64,000 nt of DNA, taken from the NCBI GenBank assembly GCA_026214975.1, contig JAOBSW010001187.1:1-64000 (forward strand). The letters are read 5' to 3'. The position numbers and the translations under genes were made by a program. Shown here one piece after another: positions 55,540-64,000 of this stretch. Origin of the DNA: Gentiana macrophylla (taxonomy: Eukaryota; Streptophyta; Magnoliopsida; Gentianales; Gentianaceae). The notes beneath the pieces are model-generated. The model was not told the origin of the DNA and searched no databases. It saw only the letters and a list, made by a program, of their open reading frames with translations. Each line of letters begins with the position of its first letter. Position 1 is the stretch's first letter.

Positions 55540-56521
55540 CTATCCGGACTGGAATCTGTTTAGGGCAGCCATACGCCAAGTTAGCCTTTGTACTTCTTTG
55601 ATGCTCTTCAGGGGTGGCATGGACCTCAATACCTCAATTTTATCTGGATTTTCTTCGATACCTTCCTTGGTGATCATGTACCCCATAAACTTACCCGACC
55701 TTACCCCAAACGTGCCCTTTTTAGGGTTAAGCCTCATCTATGTTTGTCTGAGTACGTTAAACACTTCTCAGACGTCCAGGATGTATTGCTCAAGAGACGT
55801 TCCACTACACTATTTCTTTATCTATTTTATATTTTTTATTTGCTATATATTTGACACCTCTAAAAAAATAAAATTTCTTTCTTATTTCGCATTGAAATAA
55901 AAAAATCGTGGTTAGGAAGGTTATAGTAGCCAAAGCCAATCAGGAGATCATCCATGTATACCTCAATACATCTTCCGATTGATTACTAAAAATTTTATTT
56001 ACCGCTCTCTGATATGTAGCTCCAGCGTTCTTTAGCCCAAAGGGCATTGTGATATAGCAAAAGGTGCCCAGTTCAATTATGAATGCAGTTTTTTCTACAT
56101 CTTCAGGATCTATGGCTATTTGATAGAAGCCCTTGTATGCATCCAAGAATGCAAATACTTCGAAACCCACTATGGAGTCCACTAGCCTGTCGATCTTTGA
56201 AAGTGGATAGGAATCCTTTGGGTAAGCTCTGTTCAAGTCAGTGAAGTCCACACACATCTACCAACTTCCATCTGGCTTCTTTACCAGTACTGGGTTGGCC
56301 AGCCAGTCTGGATAAACCACCTCTTTGATTATGTTAGCTTGGAGTAACTTATTTACCTCCTTCTCAATTGCTTCCATTCTTTCCTTAACAACGTGCCGTT
56401 TCTTTTGCCGAACTTGTCTCCTACTCGGGTCAACGTTAGGTATGTGTAAGGCCAGCTTGGGTGATAGACCTGGCATGTCCTCCAATTTCCAGGAGAAAAT
56501 GTCTCTGAATTGTCTTAGCAC
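55540..56521 (-). pseudogene. Tat reverse transcriptase
   Basis: Frame 56521-56258: FRDIFSWKLEDMPGLSPKLA and VNKLLQANIIKEVVYPDWLA, NPVLVKKPDGSW. A stop, then MCVDFTDLNRAYPKDSYPL, FAFLDAYKGFYQIAI and FCYITMPFGLKNAGATYQRA (56257-55990). The catalytic YMDD codons are at about 55956-55945 (shifted frame). The end MRLNPKKGTFGVRSGKFMGY lies at 55737-55675. Between YMDD and MRLNP is about 110 bases of additional AT-rich sequence. Block order is complete. Confidence 0.9.
55803..55920. other. AT-rich insertion in the Tat RT
   Basis: About 115 bases more than expected separate the YMDD motif (55956-55945) from the LNPKK block (about 55735). The extra sequence is AT-rich with A and T runs and has no RT sense. 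No clear terminal repeats. Might be a small MITE or filler from break repair. Confidence 0.45.
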
Positions 56522-56751
56522 TTTAACAAGTTCATCTTTGTGCTGATCTGTGATCCATGATCCAATATTGACAGTTAAACCCTTCTGTCCTTCCTATAGA
56601 CTGATTGCTTCAGTTTTATCCTCTAAAGACCAACTTTCTTCATCTTCTGGCAACAACTCTTCTACCGAGACTATTGTATCATCATTTTTCTATTGACGGT
56701 GGCCGTATAGCAGCTCCTGGCTATCTCCACGTCACATTTGACTTCCTCCGA

Positions 56752-57063
56752 TCACTGAAAGGTTGGAAATGTCATGCTGATATGAGCTGGTGAGATGACA
56801 GCCCGGATGTCAATCAACATAGGTCTCCCCATGATAACATTGTTAGCTGATGGTGCCTTGACGACCACATAGTTGACCATCAAGGTCCTGCCCCTTGGAT
56901 CTTTGCCAAAATTAGTGGGTAGCCTGACCATACCCACTGGATGAACTGGTGGTCCAGCAAATCCAAAGAGATGAGCTGATACAGGTGTCAGCTTGGTGTC
57001 CCTTAACTTCATGGACTGGAATACGCTATAGTAAAGTACATTTACTGCACTTCTAGTGTCCAC
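56752..57063 (-). pseudogene. Tat protease, active-site Gly replaced
   Basis: Minus frame with DTRSAVNVLYYSVFQSM where aspartic proteases have DTGS or DSGA, then LTPVSAHLFGFAGPPVHPVG, LMVNYVVVKAPSANNVIMGR (flap and ILGRP-like block) and FPTFQ. The Gly to Arg change (a single G to A) would be expected to inactivate it. It lies between gag and RT. 56522-56751 is the link to RT with further acidic sense in broken frames. Confidence 0.85.
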
Positions 57064-57429
57064 GCAAATTCGCCTTATTATATGTTTATTTATAACTGCT
57101 TCAATGACCAGACATTCGTTATTAATGACTAAGGGTATAGAGTCCTTAGGACGATAAGTTGCCTCTCCAGATAGCTTTTGCCTTTTGTAGGAGTCGGATG
57201 AGATGCCAGACGTGCTGCCGTTGTTGTCGTCAGGTCAGGTAGTGCTATTCGGTCCACCCGAGATCATGTTAATTGTGTTCACATGACGATTATCCATCCG
57301 CCCCCTGGATCAGGTGATGGATCCCTCATCCGTCACTGCTCATCTCTACGGTCATGATCTTGGTTATGTCCTCTCCTTTGAAACTCTCTTCATCCCCTAG
57401 GCTCTGAGTTCTTAGATCGATCAATGACC
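57064..57429 (-). pseudogene. Tat gag-protease junction, degenerate
   Basis: Broken coding sense between the knuckle and the protease, with charged Arg/Asp/Ser-rich stretches (DRSKNSEPRG-like near 57400) in shifting frames and LVINNECLVIEAVINKHI-like residues near 57130-57080 leading into RRICVDTR. No separate gene. Confidence 0.5.
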
Positions 57430-58790
57430 TCATCCAACTTTCCTTCCATCACCGCAAAGTCTATGTCTCGTTGCAGATCTCGATAATGCTCGGAGTCATG
57501 TCCGATGTCTTGGTGGTACTTACAGTACTTTGTTTGATCCCTCTTCTCTCGAGGACCTCTTAGAGGAGGAGGAATTCAGGCTATTTCTTTCCTTTGCATT
57601 ATCGCAAGGACCTACTTACGTGATCTATTCAGAGGGATGAAGTCATTTTCCTGTAGAGCACCCTTTTTCCCAAGTCGGTATGATACGGGTGCTACCACTC
57701 GATCCCATACTGACTTGCGTATTCTGTCAGATCGGTCGTCTATCTTATCTTTCTTAGAGCCTTCTTACTCCCTTTTCAACCGATTAGCCTCCTCACCCTG
57801 GCAGTGCTTGTAAGCATGTTCCATACATTCTTCCATAGATCTGGGAAGTCGGCCGTTTAACTTGGTATACAACCGAACTTCTCGTAGGCTTGCTACGAAA
57901 AAGGTGACTAGGAGGTGCTCTTCTGCGTTCTTGACCTGTCTTGACTCTTCATTGAATCTCATCATGTACTGAAGCACGGTTTCGTCCTTTTTCTGCCTGA
58001 TGGTGAGGAGGTACGTGGCGTTTCTTTGGAATGGCTTGGCCGTGACGAAAGCTTGTAGAAACATTCTAGCCAATGTTTCGAAATTGGAAATTGACTGAGA
58101 GGGCGGTTTCCTGAACCACTCACGAGCCCTGCCCATAAGTAGAGCTAGAAAGGCCTTACACTTCATCTCCTCCGGTGCACAGTCTAAGTTCATATGCGTC
58201 AAGTATTGGAAGAGATGATCTTGGGGGTCTTTAGTTCCATCATAGGGTTCCAATTTAAGAACTTTAAACTTCTCTGGGCGCTGATAGTTTAATATTTATT
58301 CTGAAAATGGCGACTCGAACGAGAGACCATCTGACTTCCGACCTAGTATTCCATCATGCTCTGCTCGGGCAGCCTTCTGGGCTTGAATGTTTACGTGTTT
58401 TCTCCATACATTAGAGGTGGAGGACAGGGTGTCCCCTTTATCATCTTTGTGTGGTGGATTGGATAGGGGTGTTATCTTCGAGAACACCTTCTCCCTGCCC
58501 CTTTAGCGCTAGACCAAGCACACTTTTAAATGCAGGCATGTCCATGTTTCTAAGAGCCTCCAACAGGGCCTGTTGAGCTGGATCAGCAAGCACCTCTTCT
58601 TCCCGAGTTTGGTGCTAGCTTGTGGCGGCTTTTGGGTCCTTCTCCCCGCCGCCTGTTTGGCCAATAGCTGTTGTGGGGACATCAGCTTCCTGAATCAATG
58701 GATCTTGCGTTTGGGTCTTTTTCCCAGTATTCTTCCGTGGTTCCATTGCTTATTCTTGATTAAATCACTGGAAAGAGGCCTCCTTTTTGC
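57430..58790 (-). pseudogene. Tat gag
   Basis: Probable start near 58744 (MEPRKNTGKKTQTQDP in minus frame). A variable head with AARAEHDGILGRKSDGL follows (58487-58296), then the Retrotrans_gag domain in an open frame (58253-57765): EPYDGTKDPQDHLFQYLTHM, CKAFLALLMGRAREWFRKPP, FQRNATYLLTIRQKKDETVL and MMRFNEESRQVKNAEEHLLV. The C-terminal region (about 57540-57480) has a zinc-knuckle-like KYCKYHQDIGHDSEHYR. The block around DGTKDPQDHL is typical of the Tat lineage. Frame breaks at 57765, 58295 and upstream. Confidence 0.85.
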
Positions 58791-58802
58791 ACCAATTTAT
58801 GA

Positions 58803-58951
58803 TGTTAGATATCGTCTCCGGGGTCTAATCAACTCCTAGAATGATTTATCAAGAACTTGGAACAATAGAGATAGTGATTTGGAGATTTAGATTTGAGTTA
58901 GACTGAGTCTGAGAGTTATTTCTCTCAAGTTGCTGATGTGAGTCAACTAGA
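58803..58951 (-). repeat. Tat 5' LTR, terminal 149 bp
   Basis: Minus strand ends ATATCTAACA at 58803, a proper CA terminus, followed after seven bases by TTGGTGCAAAAAGGAGG (about 58795-58779), a possible primer-binding site whose tRNA I cannot assign. On the right it is cut at 58952 by the plus-strand LTR. Confidence 0.55.
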
Positions 58952-59449
58952 TGATGCATTTCATGATGTTTTACCCCCATTTCTCATGCATTTATTGATG
59001 TTCTTGTATCAATTCAAGTCATTATTTGCTTAGTTTCACCCAATTGTGTAGATAGTAATTATTATATAAAATATCGTGTTTTGATTAGTTTTGTACCGGT
59101 TATAGTAACCGGAGCATCGTGTCGGGTTTACGCTTGGTATTTTTGTGTTGTATTATAGGATTATTTTTTAACCAAGACCTCAAGTGACGCCATGTGTTGA
59201 GCATAGCACGTCCATTGAGAGCTAGAAGAGTGTGCCGGAAGCTAACAAGTCAAACTAATCATTTGCCTCTTGCGTTTCTACCGTAGCATACATTCAACGG
59301 ACATTTGACCCATCTTAGAGGCATTTTCTAGAGAAGGATTCTTAACAAGAGTTGTAGATAGGAAAACAGGCACCAACACATCTTGAATCGCATCAATCGG
59401 AGCTCTACAACTTAAGTTATGGCCATTTTATTGAGCTGCTGAAAGAATC

Positions 59450-59570
59450 AGCGCACGCCAACTTATCGTGGCATACGCCAAACGTCACTGTATCTATACA
59501 TAGAGTTTCTCTTCGTAATTGGCACACGCCAGACCTATAATGGTGCACACCAAAACGTCGCATAAATAGA
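59450..59570 (+). promoter_or_regulatory. Array of TGGCNTACGCCA-like words and TATA box
   Basis: Words at about 59453 (GCGCACGCCAAC), 59471 (TGGCATACGCCAAAC), 59519 (TTGGCACACGCCAGAC) and 59540 (TGGTGCACACCAAAAC) precede CATAAATAGA at 59561-59570. The words approach the palindrome TGGCGTACGCCA. Same layout as the GGACGCCCGTCC arrays before the TATA boxes of the Athila LTRs, with a different word. Confidence 0.55.
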
Positions 59571-60087
59571 TTTTTCTGCACATAACGCCTTTTTAGATCT
59601 ATCTTCCCAATCTTCTTCTTCCCCAACATCTCTTGAACCCTTGGAGACACACCACTGCCCCCAAGGGGCTCTTATAGCCGAATTTTAGCAAAAAAATTAG
59701 CTCTTAATTGCAAGTGTAACCCTTAAGAATTCCTAGTTGATTTCTACTTTGTTGGAGCATGATCAACACTTGTGTATCAAACTCCATTGAAGGTTTTGAA
59801 AATTTAATGAAGGTTTCCAATTCAAGTTCATAGCTTCTGATTGGTATAATTCTTAATCTTTACTTTAAATTAATTGTTCTCATTATTATGAATGCTTACA
59901 TTGTTATGTTGGTGTTTATATTCATGAGTGGCTAGTTCCAAACTATCCAAGATAATGTTGTTGTGATAGCATAATCTCTATTAGTTGATTGGAAATGTTA
60001 GTTCATATTTTATAGCTTCATGGGTTGTTGTTATCTTTTCCTATTTTCATTGTTTTGCTTGTTTGTGTTGGATTGATCACCTAACAC

Positions 60088-60106
60088 TCACACACACACA
60101 CACTTA
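60088..60106. repeat. (CA)n microsatellite
   Basis: CTCACACACACACACACAC within the truncated LTR. Confidence 0.85.
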
Positions 60107-60315
60107 GTTGAGACCGAAAGGAGATGCATGATGTGGGAGAAGGGATAGGAAAACCGGAAGGAAAAATCGATCTTAAGTGGAATTCAATTTCTTATCCGGG
60201 GAGTATTGACATTGTCATTGCATTCAAGTTGGTATCATGTTGAATCATTAGGTCTAGGACACTTAGACCAAGGAGAAGGCATAGAGTAGTTTCATACACT
60301 CGTATGAGGGGGAAT

Positions 60316-62027
60316 TGATGACGTAGATCAAGTGATAATAAAATACTTGACCACCATAAACTAATACCAGTAAGAGGACTAGGTCCATCGTAGTATAGCT
60401 ATAGCGAATCAAGGTCGATCCCACAGGGAACCAATTATGGATCATTTATATACAAACAATTAATCATTCATATAAAGGACATAAAGCGGTCTACGACCAA
60501 CGAAAGACAAGAAAAGATAAACGACACGACTCGACACAACACATAAACAACATAATTAACCTCCTCAATTATCAGGTTATCGTTTGGATCTAGAGATTCT
60601 ATATAATTAAACTAGACTCGACAACTATTAATCCGATTCGTATTTCTTTTATATTGGCTACGGGAGTCATCCCCTAAACTAGATCTAGCTCCGGGTTGGC
60701 CATCTAGATCACTGTGCTACATTACGTGACTTCTCTTTTTCGGCCTCCATCTCATATAACTTGCACGCTTACAAAATTAGGGATGCCGATATTAACTGTA
60801 TTCCTCACCTAGGAAACATTCCTGTGATTAGGCGTACTTCCTAAGCGATCGCATCAGTCTCTGTCCCATTAACAATTACCTGGACGGTCTCATGTTAATC
60901 TACGATTTACGTATAACTAGGTGCTAGCAATTCCCAAATATAACACAGATCTAGATCTCGCTGAAAGTCCCGGAAGATCAATTCATGAACCGACCTAGGA
61001 GCACTATATTGGTATTTCCTAATCATATGCTAATTAAAATAGACGAGCAACGTAGTCGTAGCCATACATACTTAGATAAGAAATTCTACATGGACAATCA
61101 CACCATAAAAACGTGGCTAGATTGTTGCGGCGAACAACTAAATCTTAGCGTTTCTACATACGTAACGGATAAAATAGAAATTCATAAAGCAATTATATAG
61201 ATCTACTAAAAACACGGTTGTCGATCATACCAAAGTCATCTATAGGTCACCGGATAACAGATCTGGGCGTGTGGATCCTTATAGACAAGGAATCCCCACT
61301 GCCTCATATCGTATCCTTAGATCTACATTGTTCGGTGAAGAACGAACAATCTCAAACTATAAACAATAATTGGGGGCTTAATTACAAAGAACAAAGAAAA
61401 AATAAATACAAGAACTTACATTATAGCATAACTTGTATAAAAACTACTCTGAGTAAAACTGAGAATTTTATTATAAACTGAGAGAAGTGTCTAAGGTGTA
61501 TTGTGTGTGTATGGCGTGTATGATATGCCTTTATTTATAGGGTTCAAGCTAATTAAGAGATATACTTCAAAATATCAAAACAAATAAGAGATAACTCCCG
61601 GCCGATCTCATAAATAAAATCGCCACCCCCCCTTATGCGTGTCCTTCATGTCGGCGCCACTCTTTGGATTGGCTTGCCGGCACTTGTCATGCCTTACTCC
61701 TCTTTTCGTGTTTATCCGATCTTTATCTTCAAAGCATCCGGATTTGTTTTGATTTATCTTGAGATTTAATTCTTCCATTTTTATTTATCCTCCAAAATTA
61801 TCTCAATCTATAAAATAGACATTTATCTCAAAGTAAATAATAAAATAATAAAAACGGATAAATACCAAATTATATAATAAAAATGGATAAATACCAAATT
61901 ATATCTTATAAATAACATAACATTAAATAATAAATATAAACATGTGATTTAATATAAAATATATGTTATTAATCTCGATTTAAGGTCAACGTTGATGACT
62001 TTTAAGGGTATAATTTGACCGTCATCA
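60316..62027 (-). repeat. 3' LTR of the right-edge gypsy-type element (1,712 bp)
   Basis: Minus strand starts TGATGACGGTCAAATTATAC at 62027 and ends CTACGTCATCA at 60316. TATA-like box (minus CTATAAATAAAG) at about 61529-61540. Near the end it has TTCCCTGTGGGATCGACC (minus, about 60430-60413), close to the corresponding U5 segment of the non-autonomous Athila LTRs (33186-33203 and 38062-38080 region). Confidence 0.8.
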
Positions 62028-62064
62028 ACTATCCCCCACTTAGACTTTGATCGTCCCGAACAAA
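62028..62064 (-). promoter_or_regulatory. Hairpin plus polypurine tract of the right-edge element
   Basis: Minus strand: arms TTTGTTCG and CGATCAAA with loop GGA (62064-62046; one mismatched pair), then TAAGTGGGGGATAGT directly before the LTR. Confidence 0.7.
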
Positions 62065-64000
62065 GCATCAATAAGTCATTCCCCAAGACAACATTTCCCG
62101 TGGTCAAATCATACTTACGCAAGAAACTCGAGTCAACCCATACCAATCATGCTCATAAGGTATCCATTATTCACTACTCGCTATGAATCGAAGTGATGTG
62201 TGCATGTGCATTTGATTTTATCTATTCGTGGCAAGATTAAAGTTTATACTAACTTCACAGTCTCAACCTACCAACATCAGCGTTCCCACTTCTTAAGCCT
62301 CGCAATGGGTAAAGACATGGTGCAATAAGCAAGAGCGTTATCCAGAAGGTTTTTGGACTTGGAGACCGAGAAAAATACTCGAAGCCTCTTAAAAGTTGAA
62401 TTTTTTCACATTTTCATATTTTCAAGCATTAACACATCTCAAGAAAGAAACTTGCTTTAAAAGTAAATTATGCATTGCAAGAATCCTCCTCTCATGTATG
62501 GGTCAATAACATTGAATATTACCACAAGCGCGAGGCTACTTTGGTAATGTTACTACAAGCCCAGTGTTTGACGCTTTGTCAAAACACAGATTATTCTCAA
62601 GCTTATTACTCCGCTTTGATGGATAGAAGATAATAATATATCAGTAGATAAATATCGACTCTAGGTCTGCATAACCAATCATCTACGCAATGTACACATA
62701 ATTCTTCAAGTTATTATGATTCGTGCGGTAATAGTCGATTCAAAATTGAGTAATCGAATAATAAATAACTACTTGCAACAATCGGCATGAATATCCTTAA
62801 ATTTACATTCACATAAGTATAAAATGATCACGTACTCATGCAACTTGGTTCCTTTCCTATCAATTCTTAGCTAGGAACTCACAATTCTAAGGGTACGAGA
62901 TAAATAATATGGCATTTATTCAATTTTTTTCAATTTTTCACCGTTTCATTCAATTTTCAATTATAACATATCATAGCTAAGTCTCCTACCCCCACTTAAA
63001 CATGGCATTGTCCCCAATGACAAATAAAAATGAGAATATAAGAAAAAGACTTAGCTCTAGAAACGGCTCTCTAGTAGATGCAGAACATCGGAGTAATCCA
63101 AGCACGTCGTGGAGAAGCAAGTGAAAACCTGTTGAAGAAAACCAAACAGAAACTCCACGAAACCGTTAATAACATGTCAATGGAAGTTATAAAATAATGT
63201 GGCAGTAATTAGATATAAAATATCCAAAAACAAATTAAGCAACTTTATTTTATACAACCAAAGACAAGGAAAACCAAAGAGTTAAAACGACTCGTTCAGA
63301 TACAAATTCTAAATAAAAGGATATATAGACGCAAAAAGAAAAATACTAAATAGAAAGAAAAATAAACAAGCAACTAAAGAAGGTAGTCTTCATCTATAAT
63401 CTCCATCGCTGAAATATTCTTAAAACTGGGTGGAGAAGACAAAGATCAAAAAGCATTACCCCACGTGGGAAAACACAAGGTTGACAGGATTAACCATGTA
63501 TTCAACCCAGTGGAAAAGAGACACTTGGTAAGGTATAACATATTGAATGTGACCTATTGGCGAAAGATAAAATCAAATACTTAGCGCAGACGCTTCATGT
63601 TTTGATTGGATATCAACAACCTAGGGAGATGTAGATTCTCCTCGAAATTATGAATTACCCAATGCATCACGTAAAAGTCATAACCGTCATCAACAAGGTC
63701 GGATTGGTGTGATATTTGTAGAACAAAACTCATCATCCAGAAATGCCGGGATAGGCGTAAAAGTGTGAAATTTAAAACTTCCGATAGAAAGATAAGTTGT
63801 ATTTTGATCAAACAAAAAACTTTTAAAATTGAGCTAGGGTCAGAGCTACACTTATCCCGGCTAGGATCATGAAAACCAAAATGATAAAAGATCATCATTA
63901 AAACTTAGCAACGGTTAAATTCATATTCAAAGGGTATTTTGTAAACAAAATGGAGGTTGAGAGTATGATGGGTTTAGAAAAAGATATACAAAAAGATGGT
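62065..64000 (-). other. 3' noncoding interior of the right-edge element
   Basis: No convincing coding sense on either strand. Contains the internal purine tract (minus TTTAAGTGGGGGTAG, 62986-63000), preceded on the minus strand by GGGGACAATG, resembling the GAGGACA before the other internal tracts. Upstream (63000-64000) is A-rich on the plus strand with short broken frames. Confidence 0.5.

Larger units (their letters stand above)
50330..58951 (-). mobile_element. Tat-lineage Ty3/gypsy element with antisense ORF (truncated at both ends)
   Basis: Minus-strand order: start of 5' LTR region (58951 to 58803), gag, protease, RT, RNase H, a second RNase H of the archaeal type, integrase, a tandem array, then an extra ORF on the opposite strand. 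This layout (second RNase H, tandem repeats, antisense ORF between pol and 3' LTR) is that of Tat/Retand-type elements. The 3' LTR is missing: the right Copia-like LTR ends against the antisense ORF at 50329. The 5' LTR is cut at 58952 by another LTR. A hAT-like element lies in it at 54178-54495. All frames are broken. Confidence 0.85.
58952..60315 (+). repeat. Truncated plus-strand gypsy-type LTR
   Basis: Starts TGATGCATTTCATGATG at 58952, has an array of near-palindromic words, a TATA box at 59562-59570 and AT-rich R/U5-like sequence, and is interrupted at 60315 by a minus-strand LTR. Its 3' end is not in the window. The general design (length, motif array then TATA, polyA-type downstream) is that of the Athila/Tat LTRs here, but I cannot assign a lineage without internal coding sequence. 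Confidence 0.55.
60316..64000 (-). mobile_element. Gypsy-type element, 3' end (continues beyond the window)
   Basis: Minus strand: interior from the window edge to 62028, hairpin and polypurine tract, 3' LTR 62027 to 60316. The hairpin, the purine tract and an internal purine tract at 62986-63000 follow the Athila pattern, so it is probably Athila or a close relative. The 2 kb of interior visible is non-coding 3' sequence; the frame at 63898-63581 (105 codons) has no recognisable motif. Inserted in the LTR at 58952-60315; the left five bases are ggaat. Confidence 0.75.

Noticed and set aside
63581..63898. 105-codon minus-strand frame near the right edge
   Set aside because: Located in the 3' noncoding region of the right-edge element with no motif. 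The neighbouring sequence is AT-rich and unconstrained.
1..64000. Host protein-coding genes, tRNA or rRNA genes
   Set aside because: All convincing coding sense is accounted for by Gag, Pol or extra ORFs of retrotransposons. The tRNA-like matches are primer-binding sites adjoining LTRs.

Overview
This is nuclear DNA from a flowering plant, most likely a eudicot with a large repeat-rich genome. I find no ordinary cellular gene, rRNA, tRNA or CRISPR in the 64 kb. Nearly every base belongs to LTR retrotransposons nested in one another, typical of heterochromatin. The lineages are recognised from translated Gag, protease, RT, RNase H and integrase motifs, from primer-binding sites (initiator tRNA-Met for Copia, tRNA-Asp for Athila), from purine tracts and from target-site duplications (TSDs).

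Left block. 1-5591 is the 5' part of a minus-strand Copia-like element: LTR 3905-5591, PBS, then a long degenerate internal region. It abuts 5592-10797, the 3' part of a plus-strand Athila (Ty3/gypsy) element with a pol tail, a private promoter-like region, an env-like gene and a 3' noncoding region. Its truncated LTR (10218-10797) lies head to head with a complete LTR of the same family in reverse (10798-12375), forming a large inverted repeat.

Central block. A minus-strand Ale/Retrofit-like Copia element (12376-13557 plus 27271-28327) is split by a Sirevirus-type Copia element (13558-27270, TSD gagtt) that carries a very long extra 3' ORF. To the right is a plus-strand degenerate Copia-like element (28328-29917 plus 47646-about 50329). 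It is split by an 11.4 kb Athila element (29918-47645, TSD aagtg), whose gag is in turn split by a 6.35 kb non-autonomous Athila relative in the opposite orientation (33069-39422, TSD atgag).

Right block. About 50330-58951 is a minus-strand Tat-lineage Ty3/gypsy element with gag, protease, RT, two RNase H regions, integrase, a 10-unit tandem array and an antisense extra ORF containing an intron. A small hAT-like element sits in its RNase H-integrase region. 58952-60315 is a truncated plus-strand LTR, cut by the 3' end of another minus-strand gypsy-type element (60316 to beyond the window).

Most reading frames are broken. Many differences between paired LTRs fall at CAG/CTG trinucleotides and look like scrambling (CAG to CGA, CTG to TCG) rather than mutation, so some frameshifts may be consensus errors. 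The strongest non-coding observations are a covarying hairpin just before the polypurine tract of the Athila-type elements, a second conserved purine tract about 1 kb upstream of it, and arrays of near-palindromic 12-mers upstream of TATA boxes in LTRs and before the env-like gene.
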